A stretch of DNA of 64,000 bases from Setoptus koraiensis (GCA_048013815.1 CM106586.1:4030001-4094000); one strand, 5' to 3'; shown: positions 49,761 through 62,768, numbered from the stretch's first letter. The notes: generated by a model from the letters alone, not told the origin. Numbers and translations: made by a program.

Positions 49761-52700
49761 GATCCAATCTGGCCCGACAATCTGATGGCCTTTTTCTAGC
49801 CTCTAAATGAGCCGTTAGAGTTTGCTATCACGATTTGCATGCCCAAAGCAGCCAGCGAGCGCGGTGGCGACAGCTCTAATATTTATCTGCCTGCGAGGTG
49901 GCTAATGATGTTCCGATTACCTGAAAATTGTCAAAATTGTGCTCAATGTTGATTGTGAGCTGGTGATTGTCATCTTGCCATAAAGATCAACCATTCTAGA
50001 TGAGAAGGCGAAAAATGTATTCATAGTCTTGTCATAGTGGTGCATCCCCAAGGCACCAAATCGCGAGCCTTCGCAAACCGACCGCAGCTATTTTCGGTGT
50101 CTGGTTTTCGGTCATGTTTTTTTACAAATGGAGAGTTTGCAGTTTACTGAATATAGGACTAGTGTGCTGGGGTTGCGGGTGAATCGGTTGGACAAATAAT
50201 GCGAGAGTATGCGACAAATTTTGATAGATTGGCGAGAGATAATGGGTCGTGTTTATTATTATTGTTGTTGTCACATTATACTGTCCATTGTGGGCGCACT
50301 TGTTGATGATGATTCTTGCATCGGTAATTGGACTGATTAGATAGTGTCGACCAGAGGGAGATAATCAGTTTGAACTTTGAATACCGAGCGACACACAGAT
50401 ACACAAGCAACCAATAGACACACAAATATGGCAATGGCACCAAGGTGTGTGCTAATTAGTTGCAACAACAATGCAACAGAATTACTATTGTCATTAGTGA
50501 CGATAGCAACACAGCAACTGCGACAACAATGAGCCTTATTTGGATCGCTGGGACAAGAGAAAACCTTTGCCATGGACAGAAAAACTGGAAACATTTTACG
50601 GCTCACATAATAATGTGCACACAGGACTCATCAACCTCAAATCATTTCTCAATAATCGTTTGTTAGTTTTTTTCCAGCTCCAACTAACCACCAATGCTAC
50701 CAGACCCATCAATGCTGGTGCATGAAAATATATCGGCAAAGTATACGGCTGCGGCAACACATCGAGGCAATAGCAACACTCCATTTGAGTCTATCAGTCA
50801 GAATGGCTGATTAATTGCTGCGATGATGCTTGTTAATATGCTCACTAGAGCGCATCTTTTTCGTTCTCGTGTCTAGACTCTAGACGCTGGCTTAGTTTTT
50901 CGACCTGCCGCCGCAGTGAGCATTTAGGCCGACCAATGCCCAAACAGGCTAAACGCCACACAGAGAACAATAACCATTTCTCATGAAGATAAATGCAATT
51001 TTAGCAAGTTGGCAAGCGTCAGAGCTGAATAGCTGAAACGAATAGTTTGTGGCGCCTAAGTTATGCGGAAGCGACCAGAAGTTGAAGGACGCCAGGCGAA
51101 AAATATTTTTACACATACACTGTCACATGGGGCAGGTAAATGTAAATGTGGCCACGATATATGGCACCAAGGAGCGAGTTGTTCATATGAGCATTAGTCA
51201 TGTATAATTAGTCATAATGGGAAATTATTGCTTCACGCACATATACTGAATGTAGTTGTCACTTTTTCTCGCACTTTATCAATCGTTCTCGATTTTTTTC
51301 CCTTTCTCTGTCGCTCTCTTCGTCGTGCCATCCGATAATCTGTCTCATGCAAGAGAGAGAGCCAACAAACAATGTGTGAGGAGTTATGTAACACGATCGA
51401 CGCTTCACTGATCACACAGCCGAGAGAGCATCGCGTGGATTTGCAGTTCAAGTGGTTGCCCAACTGGCGCCATGTTGGCCGCCCTAACGAGCTACTCGTG
51501 AGACCGTACGTTACGTAGCCAGAGAGCGCTGGTTTGTCGCAAACAAACAGGAAGTCTCCATTTGAGGCCAACCAATGGTGACTATTTGATTGTAGAAGCT
51601 GATGGGCAATTTGTGTCATGTGCGCCCCACTACTGGCCAGTAGCAACCAACGCTAGACGAAGAAACGCCACAAGGCCTTGTTTACAATGAGACTTTTTCT
51701 CAGTAAGCGAGTAGATGTAGTAATAACATGAAAGAGTTTCATCAACGTCAGACGTGCCACACTCAGGGCGCCCAATGAGCAGAGTGCCCTTATTTATCTG
51801 TCTGAATGAGAGAGAAACTAACTAAAGACAAGATTACTCTATCTAGCGCGATATAGTGGTAGTTACAATTTGGTGTGCGTGTGACAAATTTCACATCACT
51901 ATTAAGCCCCTCATCCTATTTTGAATGGCCCCAAAAGCACATACGGGCCCCCGGCTACGGATTGCCGCTTGCCAGGGATAGGCTGGTAGAATTAATCAGT
52001 GTACGGGTGTAAAGTGCGCTTTCAGACATTGTGCAGAGTGATTGCCAGTTGTTATTGTTGTCAATACTACTTAATTTGATGCACACTGGGCACCCTCTCA
52101 ATGAAGGCACCGGCCGACCAGCCACACTAAGCCGATCTGGACAACTGTTCAGAGACAGAGACAGCATAATAAAATAGGATGAAAATATATAATACCGCGA
52201 CACAAGCAACTCATAACAAAAAAAAAACTCATACTCTGGCCGCGTAACCCTTAATTGAGCCTTGTTACGTCGAAGGTATATGTGGAGTGATAATTCCAGA
52301 GCGATTTTGTTATTGTCAGGCCGTGTGTGATGTAACAATGCGCCGCTTTGATGTTACATCGTGAACGAAAATATCCAATCGGTCGGACTTTGTGGGATCA
52401 GTAAAGTTTATTCTAGCAATGAGTGACCATCTCGACTTTTCGGAAAAATTTCGGCACACACACACACAGCAATCTCTAAAATGTCAGCCAGCTTTGAACA
52501 TGGCCGAAGAGACTATGACATGTTTACATGATATTGCAAACAGTTGTCAAATTGGGCAAGTTTGGCATGTTCAATGGAAAGGATTGGGCACGTTCCACAA
52601 ACTTCCAGCCGAACCGAGCTCGACCGGCCGTGAACGAGAAATGAAGAACCAACAATTTCTCATGTGTCCAAAATAATAGATAGGATGGATTCGTTCTGGT

Positions 52701-55700
52701 GGCGCCTCTACATTTTCTCGCATGAGATGCAAGTGATTAACTGACCGGTCACTGCTGAATGACACAACTAGACAAGGGCACAAACAAACAAACGAGGCAA
52801 CATTGGTCCCGCATTGTTATTCATGACTGGCTGTCACTGTCCATTCGTGACAAACAACAGTTTGATGGGGCAAGCTTTTTATTATTTATTTTACTGTATG
52901 ATGAAGATGTGGATGTTGCGTGAACCAAAACAACATCACCGGCCAACAATAGTGAAAGGGTTAAATGAGTGGTTGGTTGTCAGAGAATTGTTATTTCACT
53001 AACAAACTCGGGCAGTTGCAGTTTTTGGCTTCGAAATCCTCTGCGAATGTTGAACACTCTGGTTGATATCCAAATCGACTACAACATACGGACAACCGGC
53101 TTTCAATTTGATGTACAACAGTTCACATCTGACACGACCCTCTGATCTGACGTTGAGCAGCCACTCCATCATGATGATGATGAGAGCGTCGATGAATTAT
53201 CCCACGCGACAGTTTTTGCTATGTTACAGAGAAAACATTTAATAGGTATGCTGATAGTTAAATCGGCAGCGGATAAATACAGAGACGCATCTATAGGAGT
53301 ATCAAGATAACTCGATAGTCTGATAATTTTGTGTATCAGTCCATCACTTAGCGGGCACGTGATAGACGCTGGTTTGGACACAGGAAACACTTGGATCCGG
53401 TATGTTGATTTTGTTCTTGTCATTCCTTATAAATCGCTAAGTACCCCGCATACATACATAGATACATAGATGAGACATTTCGTTTAGATTGGCTGATGGG
53501 CACGGAGTGTGTAAAGTTGTAATAACTGTATTTAGTACCCGTCGATAGTCGCTTTCGCTGCTGACCGGAAAAGGTGCAAAACTTTGTGCTAGTCACATCA
53601 TCAATATACATCGGCATGGACATTGGGTTTGCGTCCATTTGTTCATCAGTGGAACATGAAGTTAAATGACCGCCAGATCTCAAACGATAAGTGATCCACA
53701 CAGACGTGACAAATGTCACTTTTGTTTCAATCCAAATGCAGTGACGAACGATTGAAAATAGCGCACAAATAACAATTATCGGTTTTTGTCCATCTCCCAT
53801 CTCCCCTTCCCCCTGCTCGCCCGGTTTAATGCCATCTATTAGCGGCAATAGATGGAGAGATATACTGCTGTTGTCTGTCTGGTTACACTATCTGGCCAAC
53901 GGTGGCTCCGCTGGCCAGCGGGATTATACCTGCGCCAGTCATGCGTAGTGAAGTGTGGCTTGTTAGTGGACTGAAATGGAAATTGTCACGGAACGCGGCG
54001 GATATTTTTGGATTAATTAGATCATGTTCATTGATCAGCTGAATAGATCACTAAATAGATGCGAATGGTGCCAGCAACATTTCCCATTCGATGGCTGTGA
54101 CAGAAAATTCTATCGATTTAATCACAGTGAAACAGACAAATGTGTTACTCGCGATAATACAGTGCCCGAGAATGCCATCCATTTTATTTTATCGCGGCAC
54201 GCTGAGCTTATCTCCTAAAATGATCGAAATAGTAGTAGCAAATAAGTAAATTGAATAAAGTAAAACTCTACGCGTACATAATCCATACCCGATGGGGTAC
54301 AGGGGCCACGTTGAAGTATGTTACGTAACAAGCGGACAGGCTATTAGTGTGGCCGAATACAAAATGTGTGTAAGAGGCGCCGTCGATGGGTGATGTGTCA
54401 GGTTAATATTAACGCGCGCGCTAGTGTCAATGGTAATAATTATCTATCTGGTTTGCTGGGCTACCTTTTTTTCCTTCGTCGCCCCTCACAAAATGTCGAT
54501 CGATTATTCTTTTTATTCTCGATGACCGACAACTGCGCCCAACGACGGAACTAGATCAGCAACAACGGCAGCAACAACAACAACTACAACTACAACCTGG
54601 CTTTGCTGTTTTGAGGTAAAAAGCACCTCGGGGAATTGATAATCCACTGTGGAAAGCAACTAAGTAGTGCTTGTCCGATTATTAGTGTACAAACTAATGA
54701 TTTATACACGATGACTAGTCGCGTTTGGCCAATTCGCTCCGTATGACACAAACAACAAACAAACTCAGTGTACTCAATTAGTGACATAAATGCAAATGCG
54801 AATGCAAATGCGGCCGAAAGCCGATGGTCAACGAGCCTCCCAACCAACTAAAAAGGTAATGCCAGCAGCAGCGAAAATAATACAGAGTGTGACGGTTCCC
54901 GTTATTCACAAGGGCACCGCTACTCGAGCCTTCGCTACCCGACTTGACAGTTGGCTTCGTCGCCAACGCTCAAAATGTCGGCCGGCAAGGCGAAGCTTCA
55001 ATTAGAGCTCCCAGTGCGAGTGTAATATATGCCAGTAATCAAATAAAATATAAAGATACATGACGCGGCACGATGATATGTATCCACTCTGTAAAGCGGC
55101 ATCTGGGGCCCTGGTTGCAGTGCAGGGTGTATGTCCGGCGAGTCGGATCTCGGTACAAATAGGAATAAATCTATCGCCACCTTTCGTTATGTTTCAAAGA
55201 AACTGGTGCGTTGATAGTGCTTGCTGGGCAAGGTAACAATTATCAGCATTTGGCATCTAGTCCGGGCTTGTCTCTGTATCGTGATCGCGTGATTATCGCC
55301 AAAAATCATTTACTAGTTGGGCCAGAGAAAATGCCAAGAATAGAACCATCCAGACCCCATCTCTGCTTGGGTTGTACGATGCAAGGTGAGCTCTTGGGCA
55401 AATATTTGTGCAGCGAGCGGGTATCGTTTATCGTGGCCCAATTTGACCTCGACAAGCCGGCCTAATATCGGGTATTGTTTGCTGCTGACACAACAAGAAA
55501 AGAAACATCTCTTTTTAGATTGCTGAGTTTGCAATTTGTGTCGCATATATATCACAAAAGATGCACAAAGTGAAACGTGTGCGTGTGTATGAGCCCAACA
55601 AAAACTTGAAACCAAAACCAGTCAGTATCACAAAGTAGAAAATAGTATTTGTCTGTTTGTCCAGCCACAATGGCTAGCGGCCAAATGTAATCTGACACAC

Positions 55701-56314
55701 AATGGCAAGCTTACGGTTAGACATGGTTAGACAGCGGGTGGAAATTGCACTCGGGAGCCCCTTCCAATTATATTCTCAAGGGCCTATGTTTGAGTGGGCC
55801 ATATTTTGTGTCAGAAATGGGACAGAATATTACTGACGCATTGTGGCTCTTATTTTGAACGCTCGCTTTTAGCACAGATAACCCATTGAGGGCACTCAAT
55901 CAAAAGCCTCTCTTCTGGCCAGCCAGCCAGCCAGCCAGAGCATCTCATTTGCGTCAACTCAGATAATGTTGTCATTTGTAAACAATGTTCAAGTTGAAAA
56001 ATTTCAACAAATCCACCCGAGTCGGCACATTGGCGTACGCTTGTACTACACAAAACTTTCTTGCTATTCCCCCTCCCACTCAATGGGCTTTTCGAGTCAT
56101 CCAAGAATTGAAGCCATTCTGTTCTTGCTAATGTTTGACGTTTCCATTGGGAGCCGTCGATTGAACTGATTGGTGTTGAGAACTTGTTCTATCGGCGGAT
56201 GTCGAGCAAATCAATGCAGTTGATAGTGATAATAATAGAAGCATTCAATTTCTCCGAACGAAGCACAACAGCAGCATTTCTTTTTTCCGTCGATTCTTTT
56301 TTCTCTGTGCTTCC

Positions 56315-56351
56315 ATCATGATATTATAGCTGATAGCTATAATATCATGAT
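56315..56351. repeat. Perfect 17-bp inverted repeat, 3-nt loop
   Basis: ATCATGATATTATAGCT (56315-56331) is exactly complementary to 56335-56351, with only GAT between. It is close to a perfect palindrome. Confidence 0.95.
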
Positions 56352-57130
56352 AGTTATGTACAAACAACTAAATTTAAACTCTACCAATGTATAAAGTAGT
56401 TTTCATCTTAATGTATGCAACACTCTGAAGCGGCCTTGTGAAAGCAAGACAAGGAGGAAATTTGTCTTACTTTGGACAAGCAAACAACTGGGTATAAACG
56501 ACTGCTGCTGCTTGTTCAATCAGTTACAATCATATCATCGACCATATATCACCATGAGCCTATATCCGCACTAGCCAAAAGTATGATAGTAGTGGATTTA
56601 AGCGCTAATTTGGGTGTCTACTTACTACACATCGATAGTTTGATAAATTGATGACAACCCAAGTTGTTGTTGTACACGAGCTATTTAATCAGCTTATTAG
56701 CGGCCAACTATTCTATCTTGGCTCGCATATCTAAATAGCATGAGTTACCAGATGAGGATCTTCCATCAACATGCTGCTACCACTCTTTGTATAAACAGTT
56801 ATATGAGTATATTTTGAGCATTGCGACCTTCAACAATAACGAAATCGACAACGATGCTATGGTTCGTTGATCAAATTACATAACTATCGCTTTGTTTATC
56901 TACTAATAATAGTAAGTCAATAAAGTTTGGTGACTAATTCTTATAAGATAAACATGTCATGATGAGAACATAAATGAGCATTAATATTTCGCTTTGTACA
57001 TGGCCATTTGCAATCTAATCCAATGGCACACAAGACGACAACTAAGTGGCGCTGCTCTATTTACAAATTAGATTGTCCAAAGAGATCACTATATACTCTT
57101 TAGTATAAAGCGCGATAAAGGACTTTAGCT

Positions 57131-57780
57131 ATGGTTGCATGGACATGTTCGATTTTACTGCAATCTAATGCAATCTTTTTTGTTTTGTATCAGTCTCTTT
57201 GCTTTGCTGGAATGGGGCCTATTTCGGTTTGCTCGCTATTTCCAATTTTTGCAAAAATGGACACCTCCGAGAGAAAGTTGTATGCAAGATGGGCCCCCAG
57301 GAAAGCCACAAAAGTTCGAAAGTGTGCGTATGGCGCCCAAAACTTTGAAAACTTCGAAGAAAGTGAAGATCAACCCAAAGTCGCATTGCTGACAACAGAA
57401 TGATGGTATTGCAACAGTTTTTTTGAATTGCAATGGTATTATTTTTAGTGACCCCATTTCCGCCAAAACTCTAAAAAGGTATGGACTTAATTTACTAGGC
57501 GAATTTGATTGAAAATATGAGGAAAGTTTTTCCAAGAAGAAGATTAGGCGTGTTTTTCAAAAAGCCAATGATTTTGGAATTTCAGAATAATGCGCTTATC
57601 CATTCTGCTGCAGCCACTGTAGAGGTTCGCAACGAATGCAAGTTTGAGGTCCTAGAGCACCCTCCTTGCAGCCCGGACATTGATCCGTGTGATTATTTTC
57701 TATTCATGATAATTTTTGTTACTCTATTACATGTTCCACTCAATGAAGCCAAAGACTTTCAGTGCACTCTATACAGTTGA
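57131..57780 (+). mobile_element. Degraded mariner-type DNA transposon
   Basis: Fragments of a mariner transposase are visible. The clearest lies at about 57585-57710, reading NNALIHSAAAT and then LEHPPCSPDIDPCDYFLF, which matches the second and third catalytic regions of mariner elements (usual form DNA.PHTA ... HPPYSPDLAPCDYFLF). Counting from the position of the second catalytic Asp to the last gives 34 residues between, the D34D spacing of mariner; that Asp is Asn here, so the copy is catalytically dead. Upstream, in another frame (about 57240-57400), a weaker PKTLKTSKKVK-like segment may be the region after the first Asp. The frame is interrupted several times. Terminal inverted repeats were not found, so the limits are approximate. 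Confidence 0.75.
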
Positions 57781-58543
57781 AATGAAAGTCCAATGAAGCC
57801 AAATGAAACTCAAATTGAATGCGGCCACTCACACGAGTTAAGTTTACCCTTTGTGACACATGAGCGACTTTAATGGCGGGGACCCCATCATACCAGGTAA
57901 CATCATATAGGTTTTCTGCTATGGCTAGTTGCCAGCGGTAAACAATAGAGCAAATTCTTTTGTGCAGGAGCCTCTATAAAGCCCACTTTATTATTTTTGT
58001 TGGCTGCTTTGCCCACTCGGCTTAGCTTGTGAACAATTTGCTACAAACGGCCTAAAAATTCCTCAGGCTGCCGGAGAAGGTTTTGAACTTTAATTTTGTT
58101 TATGTTGGATATATATCTATTATCGTGCTACATGCTTGTATTGGGTCAACACTATAGCCCAAACATATACATTGCATGCCTCGGTATATACACGGTATTG
58201 GTTCTGTGTAATAGTAATTGTGTTTTCTATTTTCGGAACAATAGTGGCCGTGGATGTGCTGTAAAGCGTTGCGAAAATAAACCCGACCGGTCATAGAAAA
58301 ATATTTTGATGATGTATTAATAACTATTGTATGCGCATTACCCTTAATAGCCTATGTTTTTTCAAAAGTTGCTATGCACACTACGCCTAGACCGACCATC
58401 TACCAGCTCTGCCAGTCACTCAGATCGCGCAAATGCCTCTTCAATAATAACACATTAATAATTAAAAACCTGTCCCTATAGAGAGCCAATTAATAACTCT
58501 TACATTGTTCTCTCCTGATAGACTCAATAGTTTGCACTTCGCA

Positions 58544-58585
58544 GATTGTCAGATATTCAATTCGGATTTCGAATATCCGACAATC
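58544..58585. repeat. 15-bp inverted repeat, one mismatch
   Basis: GATTGTCAGATATTC (58544-58558) pairs with 58571-58585 at 14 of 15 positions around a 12-nt loop. Confidence 0.9.
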
Positions 58586-59142
58586 AACGACCAACAATTC
58601 GTTCGTCGCCACAGAGGTACGCTTTCATTAGGCCTGTCAGACTGTATGACGTAATCAGAAACCATGACTACTGTTTTACATAAATAATTAACCATGTGAT
58701 CCATATCATTATGCATCCGGAGAGGATGTTACCCCGAAGATGTAACAACCAAATCGTTCAGTCGATACAAAATATACTGATATGACGCTGAGGGAGGTTT
58801 GCTTTAGCTATTGAGATGTTTATTGTATGAAAGTCGAAACTCAAGTGAGCTAGTGTGTGCGATTTGCAAGTGAATCGATTTGTCTGTGAATATTATTCGG
58901 CATTGCATTCACTAGCGTTACAAAGAAAAGAATGCGCCATCTATGTTACATGAAATAAGATTCCATGTTATCATTTAACCGGATCTTCTCACCTCTTAAG
59001 AATCACCGAGGCTCGGGCTCACAGACAGAGTTGCAGAAAACATTAGCCTCATGCTATCCAATGAAATAAAAATCATTAAGATATCAACCCAAATAGCCGC
59101 TCCCTGATAATTTAAATTTATAACAGATTCAGATTTGAAATA

Positions 59143-59310
59143 ATGAACTATATAGAGAGCGAAACGGAAATTGCATGTGCGAATTCAAAAAATCCAATCA
59201 TCAAAGCCGCAGAAAAGCGTTTCAAAACCATCGGTGCGCAAGTTTTAGAGGTGAGGGACGAGATGATACAGATCGATATCGACTACGACATATTTGTAGA
59301 TGGCTGGTGA
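59143..59310 (+). other. Short coding-like frame, unidentified
   Basis: A 55-residue frame beginning MNYIESETEIACANSKN and rich in charged and hydrophobic residues with little repeat content. A donor-like GAG|GTGAGG at about 59251 could end an exon here. I know no family for it. It could be a first exon, a fragment of a dead gene, or chance. Confidence 0.2.
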
Positions 59311-59650
59311 AGTAAGGAGGCAAACTTTGATTGAGTGACGACGAATCGTCGCCAATGACGCATTGCAAATCGAGTGATCTGCTTTTGGCGGATATAAAAT
59401 GATTGTTTGGTATTTGTTATGCTGAGATACACAGTATTCGACTTGATTGAGCGCTTGTTCGGGGCATGCCATAGCGATGATTATGAAATCATTTATTGAT
59501 CAATCTCAATGTCTCGTTGCTTCCCATTCTTTATCTAGAGCTGAAAAAGAGCTAACATTTTATGTGCATAATCGGTGCGTATGGTCATTAATATTGTTAG
59601 TATTGGGCTATTTCAGCCGGGAATTTCGCGACAATTGTTTCCTTCACGCA

Positions 59651-60064
59651 GGCTGTGACGATCAGATGTGTTTATTTTCCATCGAAGTATGATAAACAAA
59701 TCCAAATTGGACAGACACCTTCACAAAGTAAAGTGTTAAAACAAAGAGTCTCTCAGAGTGGTCTGGTTATCCCCGGATTATGTGATCGAAATGATACCTT
59801 TATGGCCCATTTCCATCAGATGTTGACAAGAACTCTGACGATTTTTTTTTGTGCACCGCCGGCCTGAATGCAACTATACATGAGCTTCTTCGTGTCGGAG
59901 TCGTGCTTCAGCCAAGTGTTCAATTTTGTCACATGGGTGCTCAACGGGGGCCAGACAGGATCTTAGTCTGGTTGGAAATGGAAAAATTTCTCTGTACCTT
60001 TACTAAAAGTACATTGTATCGAACAATAGAAATAGGATTAGAGGTTTATTGCGCATACTGGTGA
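59651..60064 (+). other. Two overlapping coding-like frames, unidentified
   Basis: After a possible acceptor (CTTCACGCAG ending about 59651) one frame runs about 70 codons (SKYDKQIQIGQTPSQSK, LVIPGLCDRNDTFMAHFH). A second frame overlapping its end runs on to 60064 (LNATIHELLRVGVVLQP, TIEIGLEVYCAYW). Composition is protein-like but there is no known motif. This may be a decayed host gene. Confidence 0.2.
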
Positions 60065-60389
60065 CAGACACCAAGCTTTGTTAGATCGTAGGGAGGTTAC
60101 GAACGTAGATCTTTGAGATCTGTATTTGACTAAATCCCAACAAATGGTAGACTATCAATAGTAGGCCAACTATTGTAAAACTGACACATCTCATCTCATT
60201 TTCAATATTTGGCTTTGAGTTTCTCGGTGGAGAGAAAGTATTTAAACTCTCTCTTCTACTCTCTGGTGCCATCAATCAACAACTTATCTAGCAAGTGTAA
60301 TCAACTTCAAATAAGTAAGCAGTTGTCATTCATCAGATAACATAACTCGCAAAACGTAAAACCTTCCAACCGGCCGCAACTAACAGAAC

Positions 60390-60743
60390 ATGATGAATTA
60401 TTCTTTTATCGTATTTCTTGGCCTGTTCGCTTTGCTCCTGATAGCAACGCCGGAGATAACACAACCATGCTCCGCAAAACCACAACTCGTAACACTACCC
60501 TTTTATGAGAAGTTCTAAGCGGGGTTTCAGGTTCAGGATGAGGGGAAAGTAATCGGAATTATTGGCGTCCAAGTAACCAAGGAAACTTAGACGCCATTAA
60601 TTCATCAGTCAACCGACTGGCACCAAGATGGTTCTCATCTTAAAGATCCATATACGGGAACCGCTCTTAGATTTTGTCAGGTGGATATGAAACAAACAAC
60701 ACAACTATGTTTTAGCAGAATCAAAATAGAAGATTGGAAATGA
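60390..60743 (+). pseudogene. Interrupted small secreted-protein-like frame
   Basis: The frame opens with a clear signal-peptide-like sequence (MMNYSFIVFLGLFALLLI, then small residues and Thr/Pro), followed by short-chain, cysteine-poor sequence. It stays protein-like for about 115 codons but looks broken, with about two interruptions. I do not know the family. It may be a recently dead secreted-protein gene, or separate exons of a live one. Confidence 0.3.
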
Positions 60744-61263
60744 GCGAAAGCGAGTTTTCGACTAGAGGGCAATTCAATTGTGCTGAAAACAAATGTCAAA
60801 ATGAATCAATAAACAGTAAGAAAAAGAATTATAAAATTGAAGTCTTGCTTTTGCGGCGTCCTCTCATATTGACCACGGTGAGCTGTTGTTGTTGTTTGTC
60901 TGTTTATTTGTTTCATACGGCCAAAGAGAGAAACTAAGACTGGGATGAAAATAAGACCAATTGTACCAGAATAAGTAGCCAAACCGACGATCGGTCTGGC
61001 CCCCGTAGATTCATTGATTGTTAGTGGTACCGCTTTTGCTTCAATGCATAACTCTACTGTACTATTCTGACGGTGCACAGAGAGTGCTGAGCAGCTGAAC
61101 GGACCATGTCAGCCAGTTTCATCCTCGTCTCTAATGATATTGCTGTTGTTGTTTATTTATATCCGCATTTGTATTCCTTTCATTTGATTACCACTGCCTG
61201 TTCACAACCTTATTTTTCTGCTTAATCAACAAACAATTGATAGTATCATTTCAGCTAGTTACA

Positions 61264-61983
61264 ATGGGAAATACAACCAGCCTAAAGAGACATATGGAAA
61301 CAGCGGAGAGGACGGGCGTTTTTCAACTGTCACGATCAAATCTTCATGAGATTCCCAAAGATCTTCAACCATTCTGTCACATGCTCAGAAATGTTGACCT
61401 TAGCTTCAATAAAATTCAGCACGTCTCAGATTGTATTGGCTCGTTCAAAAATTTAAAGATACTCAACCTGAGCAATAACAAACTCAAATCACTGTCGGCC
61501 AATATATCTCAATTGACCAAATTGGAGACTCTTCTACTGAGCAACAATCTATTATCGGAACTTCCTGATGAAATTGTCAAATTGGATAATTTAAAACGAT
61601 TGAATCTAGCCTCAAACAAATTCACAACATATCCAGCCACTATATGCCTACTTAAGGCATTGGATGTTATCGATTTATCCCAAAATGAAATCAAACAAAT
61701 ACCAGATGCCATCAGGCATAGTCAAGCGTCGGAGATCAACCTCAACAACAATCGGTTAGAGTACCTCAATGACGCTCTCAAAGATTGCAGTAAACTAAAG
61801 ATATTACGGCTTGACAATAATAGAGTAAGCCTAGATAGTATTACACCTGGCATATTGCGCGATTCTAAAATTTGCTTATTAAGTTTTGAAAATAATGGTT
61901 TCACTGAGAAGGCTCTCCAGGGTAGAGAAGGCTACGAAGAGTATTCGGAAAGATACACGGCAACTAAAAGAAAGTTAATCTAA
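61264..61983 (+). CDS. LRRC57: Leucine-rich repeat-containing protein 57 (LRRC57)
   Basis: A 239-residue protein, the same length I recall for human LRRC57, a small membrane-associated leucine-rich repeat protein of poorly known role. It begins MGNTTSLKRHMETAERTGVF, so removal of Met exposes an N-myristoylation-type Gly as in the family. About eight LRRs follow (NVDLSFNKIQHVSDCIG, ILNLSNNKLKSLSANISQL, TLLLSNNLLSELPDEI, VIDLSQNEIKQIPDAI). The C-terminus LRDSKICLLSFENNGF ... YSERYTATKRKLI is the family signature. The frame is open 27 bp further up to an in-frame ATG at 61237, but a pyrimidine-AG acceptor (CATTTCAG ending about 61255) lies between, so the inner Met is chosen; a 5' UTR intron is likely. 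It is convergent with eIF1. Confidence 0.95.
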   Translation: MGNTTSLKRHMETAERTGVFQLSRSNLHEIPKDLQPFCHMLRNVDLSFNKIQHVSDCIGSFKNLKILNLSNNKLKSLSANISQLTKLETLLLSNNLLSELPDEIVKLDNLKRLNLASNKFTTYPATICLLKALDVIDLSQNEIKQIPDAIRHSQASEINLNNNRLEYLNDALKDCSKLKILRLDNNRVSLDSITPGILRDSKICLLSFENNGFTEKALQGREGYEEYSERYTATKRKLI

Positions 61984-62185
61984 ACAGGAGAGAGAAGAGA
62001 ATATTGAATGGATTAAATACGGATAGAGCTTTCTCTAGTCAACGAGATATACTAATAATAGAGTATCTGTGAGAGAATACAAAATAACGTTCATCTTGGC
62101 TTTGTAACAGAATCATATAATTATATACTATCATATAATATCCATATATAAATCATATTATTAATACAATAATCAAGAGATTCAC

Positions 62186-62536
62186 TCAGAATCCGTGGAC
62201 CTTCAACTGGTCTGGTTTGGCAAGATTGATTTTGGTCAAGAATGCACAAATATTATTACGTTGATCTCCCTGCAATTGAATGACTTCGCCGTACTCGGGG
62301 TGTTCCACAACTGTCCCGTTGCAAGCAAATTCTTTTTTGCATGCCTTGACAATTTTCTTCTTATCGTAATCGTCACTGATGCCCTGTACGGTGGTCAAAG
62401 TTTTACGTCCGCTTCTCTGTTGTATCCTAATATGAATTAAACCGTCCTGTATGCCCTGGTCGTCGGCCTTGTTAGCATCTGCAAATGGGTCATACTTTTT
62501 TAAATTTTGAATGCTACCGCCTTCTGGCTCTTTCAT
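62186..62536 (-). CDS. eIF1: Translation initiation factor eIF1 (SUI1)
   Basis: A 116-residue SUI1-domain protein. eIF1 binds the 40S ribosome near the P site and enforces accurate start-codon choice during scanning. Family landmarks are all present: SIQNLKKYDPFADANK at the N-terminus, IHIRIQQRSGRKTLTTVQGI, DDYDKKKIVKACKKEFACNG, VEHPEYGEVIQLQGDQR and the C-terminal DQLKVHGF. The N-terminus is odd: MKEPEGG stands before SIQNL, where most animal proteins start with MS or MSA. Either this is a real seven-residue extension or the normal first codons lie in an upstream exon. The stop lies about 200 bp from the LRRC57 stop. Confidence 0.96.
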   Translation of the reverse strand: MKEPEGGSIQNLKKYDPFADANKADDQGIQDGLIHIRIQQRSGRKTLTTVQGISDDYDKKKIVKACKKEFACNGTVVEHPEYGEVIQLQGDQRNNICAFLTKINLAKPDQLKVHGF

Positions 62537-62694
62537 GTTTTTTTGGTGATGTAATTAATTATTATAATTAATAATCAATTATAACAATAGCAGTTATGAG
62601 TAATAATAATAAAGATGATCGTGGTGCTTCTAGTGCTAGTGCTAGTGGTGATGGTGGTAGTAATCGCTACAGCACTCTAATAATGACGAAAAAG

Positions 62695-62768
62695 ATAATA
62701 AATGTGATAGTAATAATAGTGATAATAATAATAATAATAGTAATAGTAATAATAGTAGTAATAATATA
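62695..62768. repeat. TAA/TAG simple repeat upstream of eIF1
   Basis: Imperfect (TAA)n/(TAG)n run about 160 bp upstream of the eIF1 start codon, in its promoter or 5' UTR side. Confidence 0.9.

Larger units (their letters stand above)
57781..60389. other. Mostly gene-free stretch with weak coding-like fragments
   Basis: Apart from the foldback at 58544 and the frames noted separately at 59143 and 59651, nothing is recognisable in 2.6 kb. Base composition is AT-rich like the rest of the right half. Confidence 0.4.

Noticed and set aside
53420-53848. 142-codon minus-strand frame
   Set aside because: Composition is not protein-like, there is no domain and no splice support.
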